NCBI GenBank assembly: GCA_948099385.1
Contig: CANUEZ040000028.1
Coordinates: forward strand, 3,720,001 to 3,784,000
Reading direction: 5' to 3'
DNA: 64,000 bases
DNA from: Fasciola hepatica
Lineage: Eukaryota; Platyhelminthes; Trematoda; Plagiorchiida; Fasciolidae
The notes under the pieces are model-generated. The model was not told the DNA's origin. It did no database searches and saw only the letters and a list, made by a program, of their open reading frames with translations. Shown here piece by piece: positions 27,301-36,839 of the stretch. Within the stretch, counting starts at the first letter, position 1; every line of letters begins with the position of its first letter. Both the position numbers and the translations under genes were made by a program.

Positions 27301-28600
27301 ACAGCTCTTAGCAAGAAATAACTCGATTGATCCCACATAGTATTTCTCTTATGAGGAATACCACTGTACCAGCTAACTGGCAAACCCACATTTCGGCTCT
27401 GAACCGAATGTTTCACTTATTCATTTGGGTTAATTTTATCCTATATAGTGGAAAATCCGTCTTCACACTGAGGAGTTCAACGTCGCTAGCCAGAATCCAA
27501 ACTGCAACACTCCATTTACAAAGCAGATGACCTGCCAAATGAGCCATCGCTGTACGGCCAGTTGAAAGTGAATAACGTATGATGCGCAAGCCACCATTCC
27601 ACTGATACACAACAGTCGTCGGGGCTTTAATCACTGGGCTCGACTCGTCAGGGCGAATAGCACACGGTTAAACGTGATCCCTTGGCGAGCTCATTTTTTG
27701 AGTCATTTCTTCAAAACGCGCAACAAGTATGGATGGTGTCTCTTTACCGGCGTGGTGAAATACCAAGCGCAACTTTGCTTATTGTCAAGAAACTTTAGTA
27801 GCAAATAAGTGAGACAAACCACATTCAGTTAATTTTTTCTTCTATATAGTGTGATTTTGCGGTTTAGAATAAACTGGCTTTTGGATAACATTTAATTCCA
27901 CATCTGATCAGATGAGATACAACCAATAGATTTACCTAACATTCCAACATTCTATCACATAAATCCTTATTTGTTTTGCTATCTGACAAGGCAGATGTAA
28001 AGAAATTCTAACTCGCGGTAAATGTCATTCGTTCCGGTTCATGTGTTCCTAGATCATGCTATTTAATGGTTGTTTATTTGTGTGAATTTGAATTATTACT
28101 GCGATTAGAACTGCTTGCTTCTGTGGCACTGATCTAATACAAATTGTTGGTTTAGATTTTCATAACCACTCAGGCCAACTTTCGGGTTCAGTAAACGATA
28201 GCTTCAGTGATTAAAAAGGATTTCTATTCAGATACAAAGTTGACATGCCACTCTCGCTAAAATAAAGCCCTACATTTTAAATCCGTTTTCGTTGTTTTAA
28301 GAACAACCTAAAACCCGAAATCTCTTTTAGAACAAACATTTTATTCAAAAATAACCAATAGCGAAACAAAAGATTCAGTGGCTCACTGTGACATAAATAG
28401 CTTTTTCAACACCCCAATAAATTAAACACGGCTCAATGATGACAAACCCCGGCTAAGTGAATGGAGACGTTTTATTTACACTTTATATAAGTCTACTTTC
28501 TCAACGGCACTTTATTTCTTCTTTTGTCCTTTTCGGAGTACAGGACATGAATATATTAACTTCATAAACATGGAATTCAAAAATCCAAAATGGCAAGTTT
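21400..28600. other. Long stretch without a supported gene
   Basis: Possible exons only. A minus-strand frame at 22548-22742 begins after an acceptor-like CAAGTGCAG and reads as a 64-residue mixed hydrophobic segment ending in -RFKG. A plus-strand frame from about 23722 to 23806 follows TTTTAGATTTTCAG. Neither belongs to a family I know. A run of ten C followed by eight A lies at 27202-27219. Nothing else stands out except the candidate repeat at 27.4-27.7 kb. Confidence 0.4.
27413..27690 (-). repeat. Possible dispersed repeat with a conserved-looking frame
   Basis: The minus strand is open from about 27634 to 27413 and GC-richer than its flanks. The reading has a protein-like flavour with blocks such as -VIKAPTTVVYQWNGGLR-, -STGRTAMAHLAGHLLC- and -WSVAVWILASDVELLS-. 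I see no second copy in this window and no known domain. I list it because the composition step at 27.5-27.7 kb and the long frame in an otherwise empty area resemble the transposon-derived islands elsewhere in the window. Confidence 0.2.
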
Positions 28601-28620
28601 TTTTTATTTACCCACAATGC

Positions 28621-28902
28621 GAAAAGAGAGCACAGCACAATTTGCATCCGGATAGATTTAGTTGCCTGTCATCGGGTGCATACTTCGGATATTATAATAA
28701 TAAACTTTACGACAGTAAAACAACGTTATCGGTAGTAAGCATTGCCTTGTTAAAAACAGGATATTTTTGAACCTATCACCGGTAACGTGGTTTTACTTCT
28801 CTGATGGTTACAATTACGTTATATATACTGTGCACCTGATGAAACACCGCGAAATCTATCCGGATACAAATTATGCAGTGTAACTCTACTGTGTTCTCTT
28901 TT
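28621..28902. repeat. Long imperfect palindrome (foldback / MITE-like)
   Basis: The left arm 28621-28735 and the right arm 28776-28902 are reverse complements with mismatches and one ~18-bp insertion in the right arm. Paired blocks in order from the outside are: GAAAAGAGANCACAG; AATTTGNATCCGGATAGATTT; TCATCNGGTGCA; a loose TA-rich block; and AGTAAAACNACGTTANCGGT. The centre is a ~40-bp loop. Transcribed, it would form one long hairpin. No open frame or transposase is present. The two short frames on either strand (28570-28770 plus, 28819-29079 minus) share a -HNLxPDRF-SSGA- string only because of the palindrome. Confidence 0.8.
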
Positions 28903-28919
28903 CAAGTTCATATCGGGAA

Positions 28920-30140
28920 AAGGTTGTTTCAAATTACCCATAACTGTTTGTCTTGCTATAGCACGTTTTGCGGTCTGTTCAAGGTTGTACTTCCTCGCCA
29001 CTTCGCAACCACTTAGGAAGTACCCATTTGTCCGTATGAACTTTTCGTGATGCATTTGTTCAACCACGATGCTGTTCACGCATCCTGAATGGCTTCATTC
29101 CTTAAACTTCAAGTTCGAAGCACAAGGTGGTATTTCCCTGTGAGCTCCACCATCACATTTCCAGTTGAAAAGATCCAGATGTGATTTACTTGCCTTGCCT
29201 TTTGCTCTTCACAAGCAGCTTAAGTAGACGTTTGAACATTTACTATCATTCTTTTCCCTCAAAACTCATCTGGCAGTTGACCATAAAGTGGCAGGCTTTC
29301 TGACTGCTGCTTCGTGAGCGAAGGGGGAAATGTCACATTGCAATACGATTCAAGGTCTTCATAGGTGATGCACTCAGTGTAAACACAATCTTCTGTACGC
29401 CCAAAGAAAGTTACTTGTTAGCACGGAGCCGATTTTCATCTGACCCCACGCAGTTCTATAACAAGGACGGAGATCTGCTACCCTTCAGATATATCCAGTT
29501 TTACCGCCGTAGATGAGAATGCAGCAGAACCACAAGCTTTCCCTTGGAGGACATACGTGAGAGACGCACAACATTTTGAAATCGTCGAGAGATATTCGTA
29601 CATATGACGGATAAATGGCTCCCAGCATGCAATAAGAGAGGGACAGATTTTTTTTGTATGTTCTTGAGTCATCAGCAATGGACACTCTGACGTCCTTCTC
29701 ACAAACAGACGTACAACAAATCGCCTTATACAGGTTGTTAGTTATACCACGATGTGGTTTCCTCATTTCTTCTCACGCACTTCCAAGGTTTGCTGGGAAA
29801 TAACTAGGTCTCAGACCAACAGTTCAGTGTTTCTGTGGAGTTTTCTTGTGCGCGTCTGACCGAATCATGCGCGGTTCTACGAGTTGTACCAGCTAGAATG
29901 AATGGAGGTGATTCTGTTTCCAGAGCACATACAAAAGAGCAGTGTTCGTAAAACTTTATCTTTATCGTTGTCTGCTGCAGTCAGTAAAATATTATCCAGC
30001 AATGGTGGAATGCCTGTCGTAAAGCTAGTTCTTCTTCCTAGGTACCTAAACAGTCAGCCTGGTAGACTAAAGATACAGGCTACCAGCTTCCCACAATTAC
30101 TGCTCTTTTCATTGTCCTGCTCTTCAAGCAATTGGTTCAG
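28920..30140. other. Stretch without a supported gene
   Basis: No further exon of the minus-strand gene candidate at 30.15-30.33 kb could be recognised here. Overlapping minus-strand frames at 29478-29766 have no family signature. Confidence 0.4.
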
Positions 30141-30149
30141 GTATTTTAC

Positions 30150-30332
30150 ATGGGCCATATCCAGTTTTCGATTCGAATAGTGCTGAGAAATGAACCCAAT
30201 TGATATAATTGGTGGAATGACAGCAGTCCAACGAAATAACGTAGGTGAAATGTTTTCATTCCCCGTTTGCAGCAGATAAGAAAATCTGTGGGAAATATAT
30301 AAAAAGCCACTGGTGATTATCAAAAGAATCAT
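30150..30332 (-). CDS. Candidate first coding exon of a TMEM19-like (DUF92) membrane protein
   Basis: On the minus strand an ATG at 30332 opens a frame of 61 codons up to a possible donor, CCCAT|GTAAAATAC, with the exon ending at 30150. The reading starts with a hydrophobic helix (-MILLIITSGFLYISHRF-). It is followed by a loop and a second amphipathic stretch with the pattern ISP-x(3)-RW-x(2)-VIPPIIS-x-G, and then a basic residue and -KLD-. This order (helix, -ISPxRW-, -V-P-, basic, -LD-) resembles the N-terminus of the TMEM19/DUF92 family as I remember it. DUF92 proteins are polytopic membrane proteins of poorly known role. No downstream exon was found within 10 kb, so the assignment rests on one short exon. 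A stop lies 12 codons upstream, so ATG 30332 is a plausible start. Confidence 0.3.
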
Positions 30333-30493
30333 ACTCAAAATCAAAGAACAGTTACGTTTTCATCGAGGCATTTCTTGTTCTTTTTTCACACGTGATTCTA
30401 AAAGATCGAATTATTTCAATCTCTTAAAATTCATCTGAGCTCTTCAATGAAGAATTCCACGATTGAACTAAACTAATTCGTAACTCATTGGTA

Positions 30494-30495
<2 letters not shown>

Positions 30496-30536
<41 letters not shown>
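30496..30536. repeat. (TA)n microsatellite, about 20 units
   Basis: A perfect TA run lying between the two divergent gene candidates (minus exon ending upstream at 30332, plus ORF from 30871). Confidence 0.95.
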
Positions 30537-30541
<5 letters not shown>

Positions 30542-30870
30542 CGCTCTCAAACGAAAGCAGATGTGCGCACTATTCCTATTACATGTATTATCACAGAAAG
30601 CAGTTGGCATATAACTATACTAGATTTTAGCGGTAAAGTCCAATGGAATTCCACAAGACTGCAAGGAATACACTGCCCACACGAAATTCAGACTGAACGA
30701 TTGAAACACAAGTCTCTGTATTTTAAACACTCTGATTAGTTTCATGCTCAGTATACTACATAGGTTAGCAGACTCCAGTTTAGTCACGTGTAAGCTCATG
30801 GAAAATAACTCTGATCAATAGCTCACGTGATTTTTAAACGCTTCATCGCTTAGTACCTCCCTTACGAAGG

Positions 30871-31626
30871 ATGTCATCCATCAGCTACAAAGAGACTCAC
30901 TGTCTGAATCAGTGTCCGTTCCACTTGAACTTTAATCTTATTCAAATTCCTGTATACGTCTTCCACCTGACTGTTTTATTAGTATCTGGATCCATACTTA
31001 TATATCAATGCATGGGGTATCGGTTCGTTAGAGAGGCGAGCGCTTTTAAGACCATGAACGCCAATCCTGTCCACGGACATCTGCATTCGCTGTTCATTTG
31101 GGATGAACTGACCATCCATTACACCTGCCTCCCTGGAATTGCATTGAATTCAACGGTTATTCTGCTCTGTTTATGGACCTTAGTTCTTAGTTTGAAGCGA
31201 CGATGGTGTACAAAATGGAACTACTTTATCTGGCGTCTATTTTCGTTCACTCAGTCTATTTACTGTTTTTTCAACAACATTCTATCTTGCTATAATTGGA
31301 CCACCTGTCTGGTGTTTCTGATTGTCCCGTTTTACTGGAGTGAGTTCCGAGAACCCGAGCTAGCTGATTATATAGGCTCTCTGAATGAACATTTTGGAAA
31401 AAGCTTCTGGATTTTATTGATTTTTGCTACCTTTCACACTATAATTACTTTTAGTCTACTCCCTATAAGTTGGTCAGCGAAACAAAGAACCAGTAGCACT
31501 TTTTTGACCAAAGCACACAGTGTCACACATGTCCAACTTGATACGGGTACTTGCCGGATTTATCCGATGAGAATTTGTTGGAATGACGAATCGTATTCAA
31601 CTTATGATGATGACTATCAGATTTGA
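30871..31626 (+). CDS. Single-exon four-transmembrane protein, 251 residues, family uncertain
   Basis: An ATG-initiated frame of 251 codons, the longest in the window and unlikely by chance. Predicted topology is a short N-terminus, helix 1 at about residues 26-47, a loop of about 40 residues, helix 2 at 88-107 followed by KRRW, helix 3 at about 126-153, a second loop, and helix 4 at 178-200. A hydrophilic tail ends in an acidic, Tyr-rich patch (-SYSTYDDDY-). Sequons are NST (in helix 2) and NWT (in helix 3), neither likely to be used. The size and four-helix layout, and the -GKSFWILLIFATFH- start of helix 4, recall the clarin/claudin-type tetraspans, but I see no diagnostic claudin W-GLW-C-C motif. 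No cleavable signal peptide is evident. It diverges from the minus-strand exon at 30.33 kb. The next in-frame segment (31660-31998) begins after a TGA and is probably not part of it. Confidence 0.55.
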   Translation: MSSISYKETHCLNQCPFHLNFNLIQIPVYVFHLTVLLVSGSILIYQCMGYRFVREASAFKTMNANPVHGHLHSLFIWDELTIHYTCLPGIALNSTVILLCLWTLVLSLKRRWCTKWNYFIWRLFSFTQSIYCFFNNILSCYNWTTCLVFLIVPFYWSEFREPELADYIGSLNEHFGKSFWILLIFATFHTIITFSLLPISWSAKQRTSSTFLTKAHSVTHVQLDTGTCRIYPMRICWNDESYSTYDDDYQI

Positions 31627-32464
31627 ATAACCTTAACTAATCAAATATGCCAGTATTCTGTGACTGAAAACCCAATTTTGTCAAAACTTGAAGATAATAT
31701 ATATTTAAATACTTGTTTATTCTTGAGTTGTATTATTCCGGTTTCATTCTGTGCCAGAGCAAGCGGCGATAATACAGGATGGTGGTCGTTTGTTTTTCTG
31801 GAACCAGGGAAAGTGAGGTTCGAAGCTACCCAAACTCACGAACGATCAAATGTGATGAGGCCTCTCAGTTGGTCATCACATTGGCTTACTTTGACGCTTG
31901 GGGTTTCACCATACCGACTCGGACGTACAATATTGCAAGGTGCCCCTACGGAACAGGCAATTGCTCCTTTTGGCGAAGAGACTTGCAACTTTGAGTAAAA
32001 TCGAGGGTAGTTCTAAAACAGGAAAACAATAAGACTAAAGAACATTCAAATTTCTACCAATGTGACTTGAACTGGCGAACTCGGAAGCTGAGGGGTAGGG
32101 CTTCACACCGGATGGAACTATTGTGGAGCTGCTCCCTTTCCGAATGTAGTTGCGGCTTTACTTATTCGTAATCATATCCGTTATATCTGCGGTTCCCTCC
32201 GAACAAGCGAGAGCAATCCTTACGTAAATCCATTCAAGTCTTAACAACACTGAGAACACAAACACAGGACGCTAACGGCAAGCTCAAGTGACCTTAAAAC
32301 TTTGGCGCAGGCGTGAAATTTGACGACTAGCCTGAACACTAGCAAGAGAGAAAAAACCAGGTTTGACTCACAACCCAGCACTGCCGGTTACTTTTGTGGT
32401 AAAGAGCGATCCACAATCACCAACTTATTATCACGCTATACATGTTTGAGTCAAGGTCGCCAGT
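31627..32464. other. Region after the membrane-protein ORF
   Basis: Contains a 112-codon frame (31660-31998) in the same frame as the upstream gene, after its stop. It overlaps a second frame (31779-31994), and both may lie in a GC-richer repeat at 31.78-32.15 kb. No AATAAA was found close to the upstream stop. No family assigned. Confidence 0.35.
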
Positions 32465-32467
32465 CAG

Positions 32468-32688
32468 TGCAGTTCAGTTGATTCAACCACTGACCTCGTG
32501 CTTCTTTACCCTGGTTTGAAATGCCACCGCACAGCATTGTTCAGTGGACAGCTAGAGGCATGGAAGTATAAGGACAATTCCACCGGGAAAGAAAGTTTTA
32601 AAGGGAAATCATGTAGATACAGAAAGAACTCGAAAGTAACTGCGCCACTAACGCGGCACATAACCATACCAATAAATATGTGAGGTCC
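32468..32688 (-). mobile_element. RTE-like element 3' fragment, copy 2
   Basis: The block at 32618-32688 (AGAAAGAACTCGAAAGTAACTGCGCCACT ...) aligns with 32823-32880 in the neighbouring copy. The left end, CAGTTCAGTTGATTCAACC at 32469, matches the element's GAACTG-type tail in reverse complement. It is a short, 5'-truncated copy in minus orientation lying directly next to another truncated copy in the same orientation. Confidence 0.55.
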
Positions 32689-32689
32689 A

Positions 32690-33040
32690 GTTCAGTCCGT
32701 CAAACCCCTAAGGGCAATGGCTTTGCTTACCACTTCGCAGCACTGCTCAGTTGAGAACAGAATAAGTGATAGAATACAGTGAATAAACAGCCGAAAGCCG
32801 GGTGAGAATTTGAAATTATGAATAGAAAGAATGAGATCGAAGGCAACTGCGCCACTGACCGTGACACCTATTCATATCACTTATTGTCTAAAACTACCTG
32901 GTAGGCGAGCCTCGTGGACCCCAAACCCGGAAGTCTGACACGTCCTACTTGACCAAGTCAACTGGTCAACGATTTCACAACTTTCTGTCACGTCATGGAC
33001 TGACCAGCTCAACCTACTTTCGAATTACAACCAGCCTCGG
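32690..33040 (-). mobile_element. RTE-like element 3' fragment, copy 1
   Basis: The reverse complement of this segment aligns almost end to end with 21045-21396, the 3' end of the decayed RTE-like element. Shared blocks include AAAGTAGGTTGAGCTGGTCAG, ACGTGTCAGACTTCCGGGTTTGG, GGTCCACGAGGCTCGCCTACC, GCGCAGTTGCCTTCGATCTC and CTGTTCTCAACTG. The truncation point is near 33040 and the tail, ending in the reverse complement of GACTGAACTGG, is near 32697. Identity is high in the central part, so both copies derive from the same subfamily. No RT domain remains. Confidence 0.85.
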
Positions 33041-36000
33041 AGAAAGTCGTGCGCCGAGAAGGTCTACCAATTACTTATTCTGAAAATGTTTATCACAGAT
33101 AAAAAGGACTACATTAGCAGTTTCCATTTTGAACAGATGTCGTCTACAATTATTAACATTAGATGCATAAGTATTGTGGTGAAGGAGTTTCGAAATAGTA
33201 CTACTCAAACTAATGATCTGAAAATCTGCAGACAGTTGAGAACTGTTGGGTAAACCTTCTACTGATCATGCCCGTTCACTCCTACTGGATATGACATTAC
33301 CATGCAACATTTGTGATACCTTTAAAAATAGCAACAAGGAAAACAGAAACAAATAATACTGTTACCAACACTGAAGTTATGGATAACACCAGTAAAATAG
33401 AACCCAATACGAATAGCAGAACAAGTACAAACAATCTTTGAGCTTCCACCTAATACGCGGGTCTAGTGAGTAGCAGCCGGCTAAAAGCAAGTGCTGGAAA
33501 ACTTTAAAGACAATTCTAGAGAGGTGAATAGTCAGAGTAACATGACTTTGGGGAGTCAAAGGTTTTCAGTGTATTTGAGTCAGTTCTGATCGATCCAAAA
33601 GACTTAGTTCCGGAACAAAGGACTGTCAAGATGAATAATATGATGGGACCATGCTTTTGCCCAAAGAGTATATTGAACAACACTTTATTCGCTGCTGCTA
33701 TAATTATTCTAGAAATCAATCAAGAATCCCCAAAAGGCACTGCATTCATGTTCGCATTCTTTTGAAAAATCCTCACTTTGAGTGTGGTGCCTGAGCATCA
33801 TCTGTGTGAAAATTGTAAATGTCATTAGCCATGCCATTCATAACCAAACAAAAACTTAACAGTGTAGTCCTGTATCAGATAATGGTTTTGATATGGAGGA
33901 AAGAGTAATTGATCACCGCGAGTTTTGCCTTGGGCCACTATTAGCATTTTGGAATAGGTTAACGTTGGTTTACGACTTGTTGCATCTCAGTCAGCTACGC
34001 CTGTTTTCTGGAATCTCTGTAGACATCAATAAATCTGAGTGCGTAATACGATTCAGGTCGTCACGAATGAGTGAAAATGCACTATGCACTATACTGTTCT
34101 TATCCTAGATAGCATTACTTAATCCACCATTCCACAGGTAGAAATCATTTAATTTCCACGAAAGTGGTGATGATAAATGTCTCACGAATAGTTTGCTTAA
34201 CGTGACGACTATAGAGCCTCATGGCAATAGCGGCTTGATAGTGAGATCTTTCTCCTGTCTTCCTTGATGAACAATAAACATTTATTTGTAATGTTCGCAG
34301 AATATCACATTATAACCTTGACAGGGGATGAAGCCGAACGGTTCCATTGAAAGCGTTATTGTTTTGTAATAGTTATGGCGAATGTATTATACCCGCAGAG
34401 GAAACAGCATAAGCTGGAGCTTAAATCTATTTTTCATGCTAAATAGCTTTAATATTGAAATATAATAGAGTAAAAAAAGACAATGACACGCGGGAGCCGT
34501 TACACGTTCTAGAGAGGGCTAATAGCAAACAGAGCCGAAAGTAAATTTTCTGCTTGTTTCAATTTTGCAAGAACTAAGTTTGTTTACTTTTTACTTCTCG
34601 AAAATTATTGTAATAGATGACTAGTGCTAAAAGTTTTTTTCGAAGGACAGGGTTAATTCTAAGAACACGAGAAGTTAGTGTTACTTCAAGTAAAACGCAA
34701 ACATCTCACGACTATATAAGATGTACTAGATATTATGTTACAGTGGTTGCAAACTACCCAAGTCTGGTGTAAAATCGTTTTCAGTGATTACCACAGAAGG
34801 CGGAAGGAGTATGTTGTTCAGCTAGAGGTTTGCTCAGTGTGTCAGGGCACTCAATCCCGTTATCACCAACGGGGTCTCCAGTTTGCTCTGTTTACGTAAC
34901 CTTGACCTCAGTATGCAAATTTTCTTACTTGTAACAGTAATGGGACACTGATTTTAACTTTGAACTAGGTATTATATGAAAATATGGACTAAGAAGGTAT
35001 GAAATTAAACACAATTTTCTACTACTGAAGTTGTTATGTGATCAGAAGATAAGGTCCTATGAAGAATCAGTGGCTAATATTAGATTGTACAAAGTCTGTC
35101 GCACGGACTTTAGTCGTTGTTCATAAAAAGACAGAAGACTTGTTTGTGGCTGTCAACATCAGTGCATGATTACTCGTTATCAAAGAAAAGACCGATGGTG
35201 GGGTCTTATTTAACCGCCTTTATCGGGATATACCGTATAACCGCCGTTTACCCATAAATTTGCGCAAATTATTGTCCTTTACAGGGTACTGTTATTGCCG
35301 TTGTATCTTTCTTTGTAAGTGAAGTAGTCCCAAGCTTCTTCAAAGTATCCAGAGAGCAGAGAAAAAAGATTTTTTAAACATTGTTGCCTGGTATGTATCA
35401 GATTGACTTAGTTTTGCTATTAACTTACTTCTTGGTGAAATGAATAATGGTGAAGCAGTCTTTGTAAAAGTGTCTTAGTTTATATTCCAAGACCGTTTTA
35501 GCCTGACAAAAGAGAAGAGATATGTAGGGGAAAATGTCGTATTCTGACGAAAGTAATTTAGCTCATTGTTGTGTGGGCGATGGGAGATAAACAGTAGCCG
35601 TATAGCCTTGTTGACTGTAGTAATGTAGTTTGACATTCCTTTATTCATTTAGGGCCACAAGCTGATTCTAGAGAGTATATAAACTCCTCTGTGAAGCCTA
35701 CGAACTTTGCTGCCGTCAGTGGAGGGCGCAAGATAACCCTCAGTATTTGAGCAAGTGCGTGTTGTCCAGGATTGAAGGCAGTTACTCTCATTGCAAGGAA
35801 TTAGCTAATCGATAGGCTAGAGACTTAATCTTGATGAGATGGTCTAAATGAACTTTATTTTATCTATTCCGTCTTATAAATCTGCACTGAATGTAATTCC
35901 TGTTGTAGCAAGTTGGCTGTATAAAGTACGAAGTGGTGGCTAGTTGACAACTTAGCAGAAAATTTGAAAGTTCCTGATCAAAGAAATTAGTTCCGTGTGA

Positions 36001-36600
36001 CATCTTTACTGTAATGCCTAATTTCTACTGATACACCTACTGAATACCTAAATATATTTATGAAGTGAACTAATACGAAGCTACCGTTTCTTGATCCACT
36101 TGTGCCTTTTTCAAAAATTTTGACGGTCACTATACTGATTTGATGTTCCTAGTTAAACAGTACAGACATAGCAAGCAACGGCAACAGGTGCAGGCGGAAG
36201 GCTGTCAACCGTACGTGTGAAACCGAACAAGCTAAAAGAACTGCATTTATTGGTTGTCACGAAGTTGTGATATGGATTATGGTACTTCAATTGGGGATTA
36301 ACTTTATATAAAACTGTTGTGGTTTATCTTTTATAAGACGCTAAAAACTATTTTATGATTGGAAACCCGTGGCGTACCCGAGAGCCATTGGTTTAACTTT
36401 TAGTGACCACGAAACAATCGCTTCAAGTGCAGTATGTTGAAACAAAAAGATGATGAGTGATTGGAGAAATAAGACTTTCAGCTGACGACAGAATAAAAAT
36501 AGCACCTCTCCAAGGTCACACTGAACAGTATTTTAAGTATGTCCATCCGAGTTGTATTTGTGTGTGTACTACCGTAACACGCAATTACGCATGTTTTTTA
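33041..36600. other. Stretch without a supported gene
   Basis: One segment, 35567-35910, has LTR-like traits and is discussed under findings: it begins TGTTG, ends in TAGCA and has TATATAAA at 35676. Short plus-strand frames around 33893-34108 are unassigned. I see nothing else. Confidence 0.4.
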
Positions 36601-36607
36601 CCTATAT

Positions 36608-36738
36608 GAGTGTGTATATATGTATGCTCGTATGTATGTATGTGTGTATGTATGTATGTATGTATGTATGTATGTATGTATGTATGTATGTATGTATGTA
36701 TGTATGTATGTATGTATGTATGTGTGTATGTATGTATG

Positions 36739-36772
<34 letters not shown>

Positions 36773-36832
36773 CGTATGTATGTATGTATGTATGTATGTA
36801 TGTATGTATGTTTGTAGGTATGTATGTATGCA
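36608..36832. repeat. Compound microsatellite, (GTAT)n with embedded (TA)n
   Basis: A tetranucleotide GTAT/TATG array of about 110 bp is followed by a TA-rich segment with one ACAT interruption (about 36737-36772) and then a second tetranucleotide array ending near 36832. Because the repeat unit has no stop codon in any phase, it creates open frames on both strands that are not genes. Confidence 0.95.
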
Positions 36833-36839
36833 TGCAACG

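Noticed and set aside
28570..29079. Two short frames on opposite strands sharing a -PDRF-SSGA- motif
   Set aside because: The resemblance comes from the DNA palindrome at 28621-28902 and does not reflect related proteins.
31660..31998. 112-codon frame in the same frame as the upstream four-helix protein
   Set aside because: A TGA separates it, an equally long overlapping frame exists in another phase, and it lacks continuity of topology. Stop readthrough is not supported.
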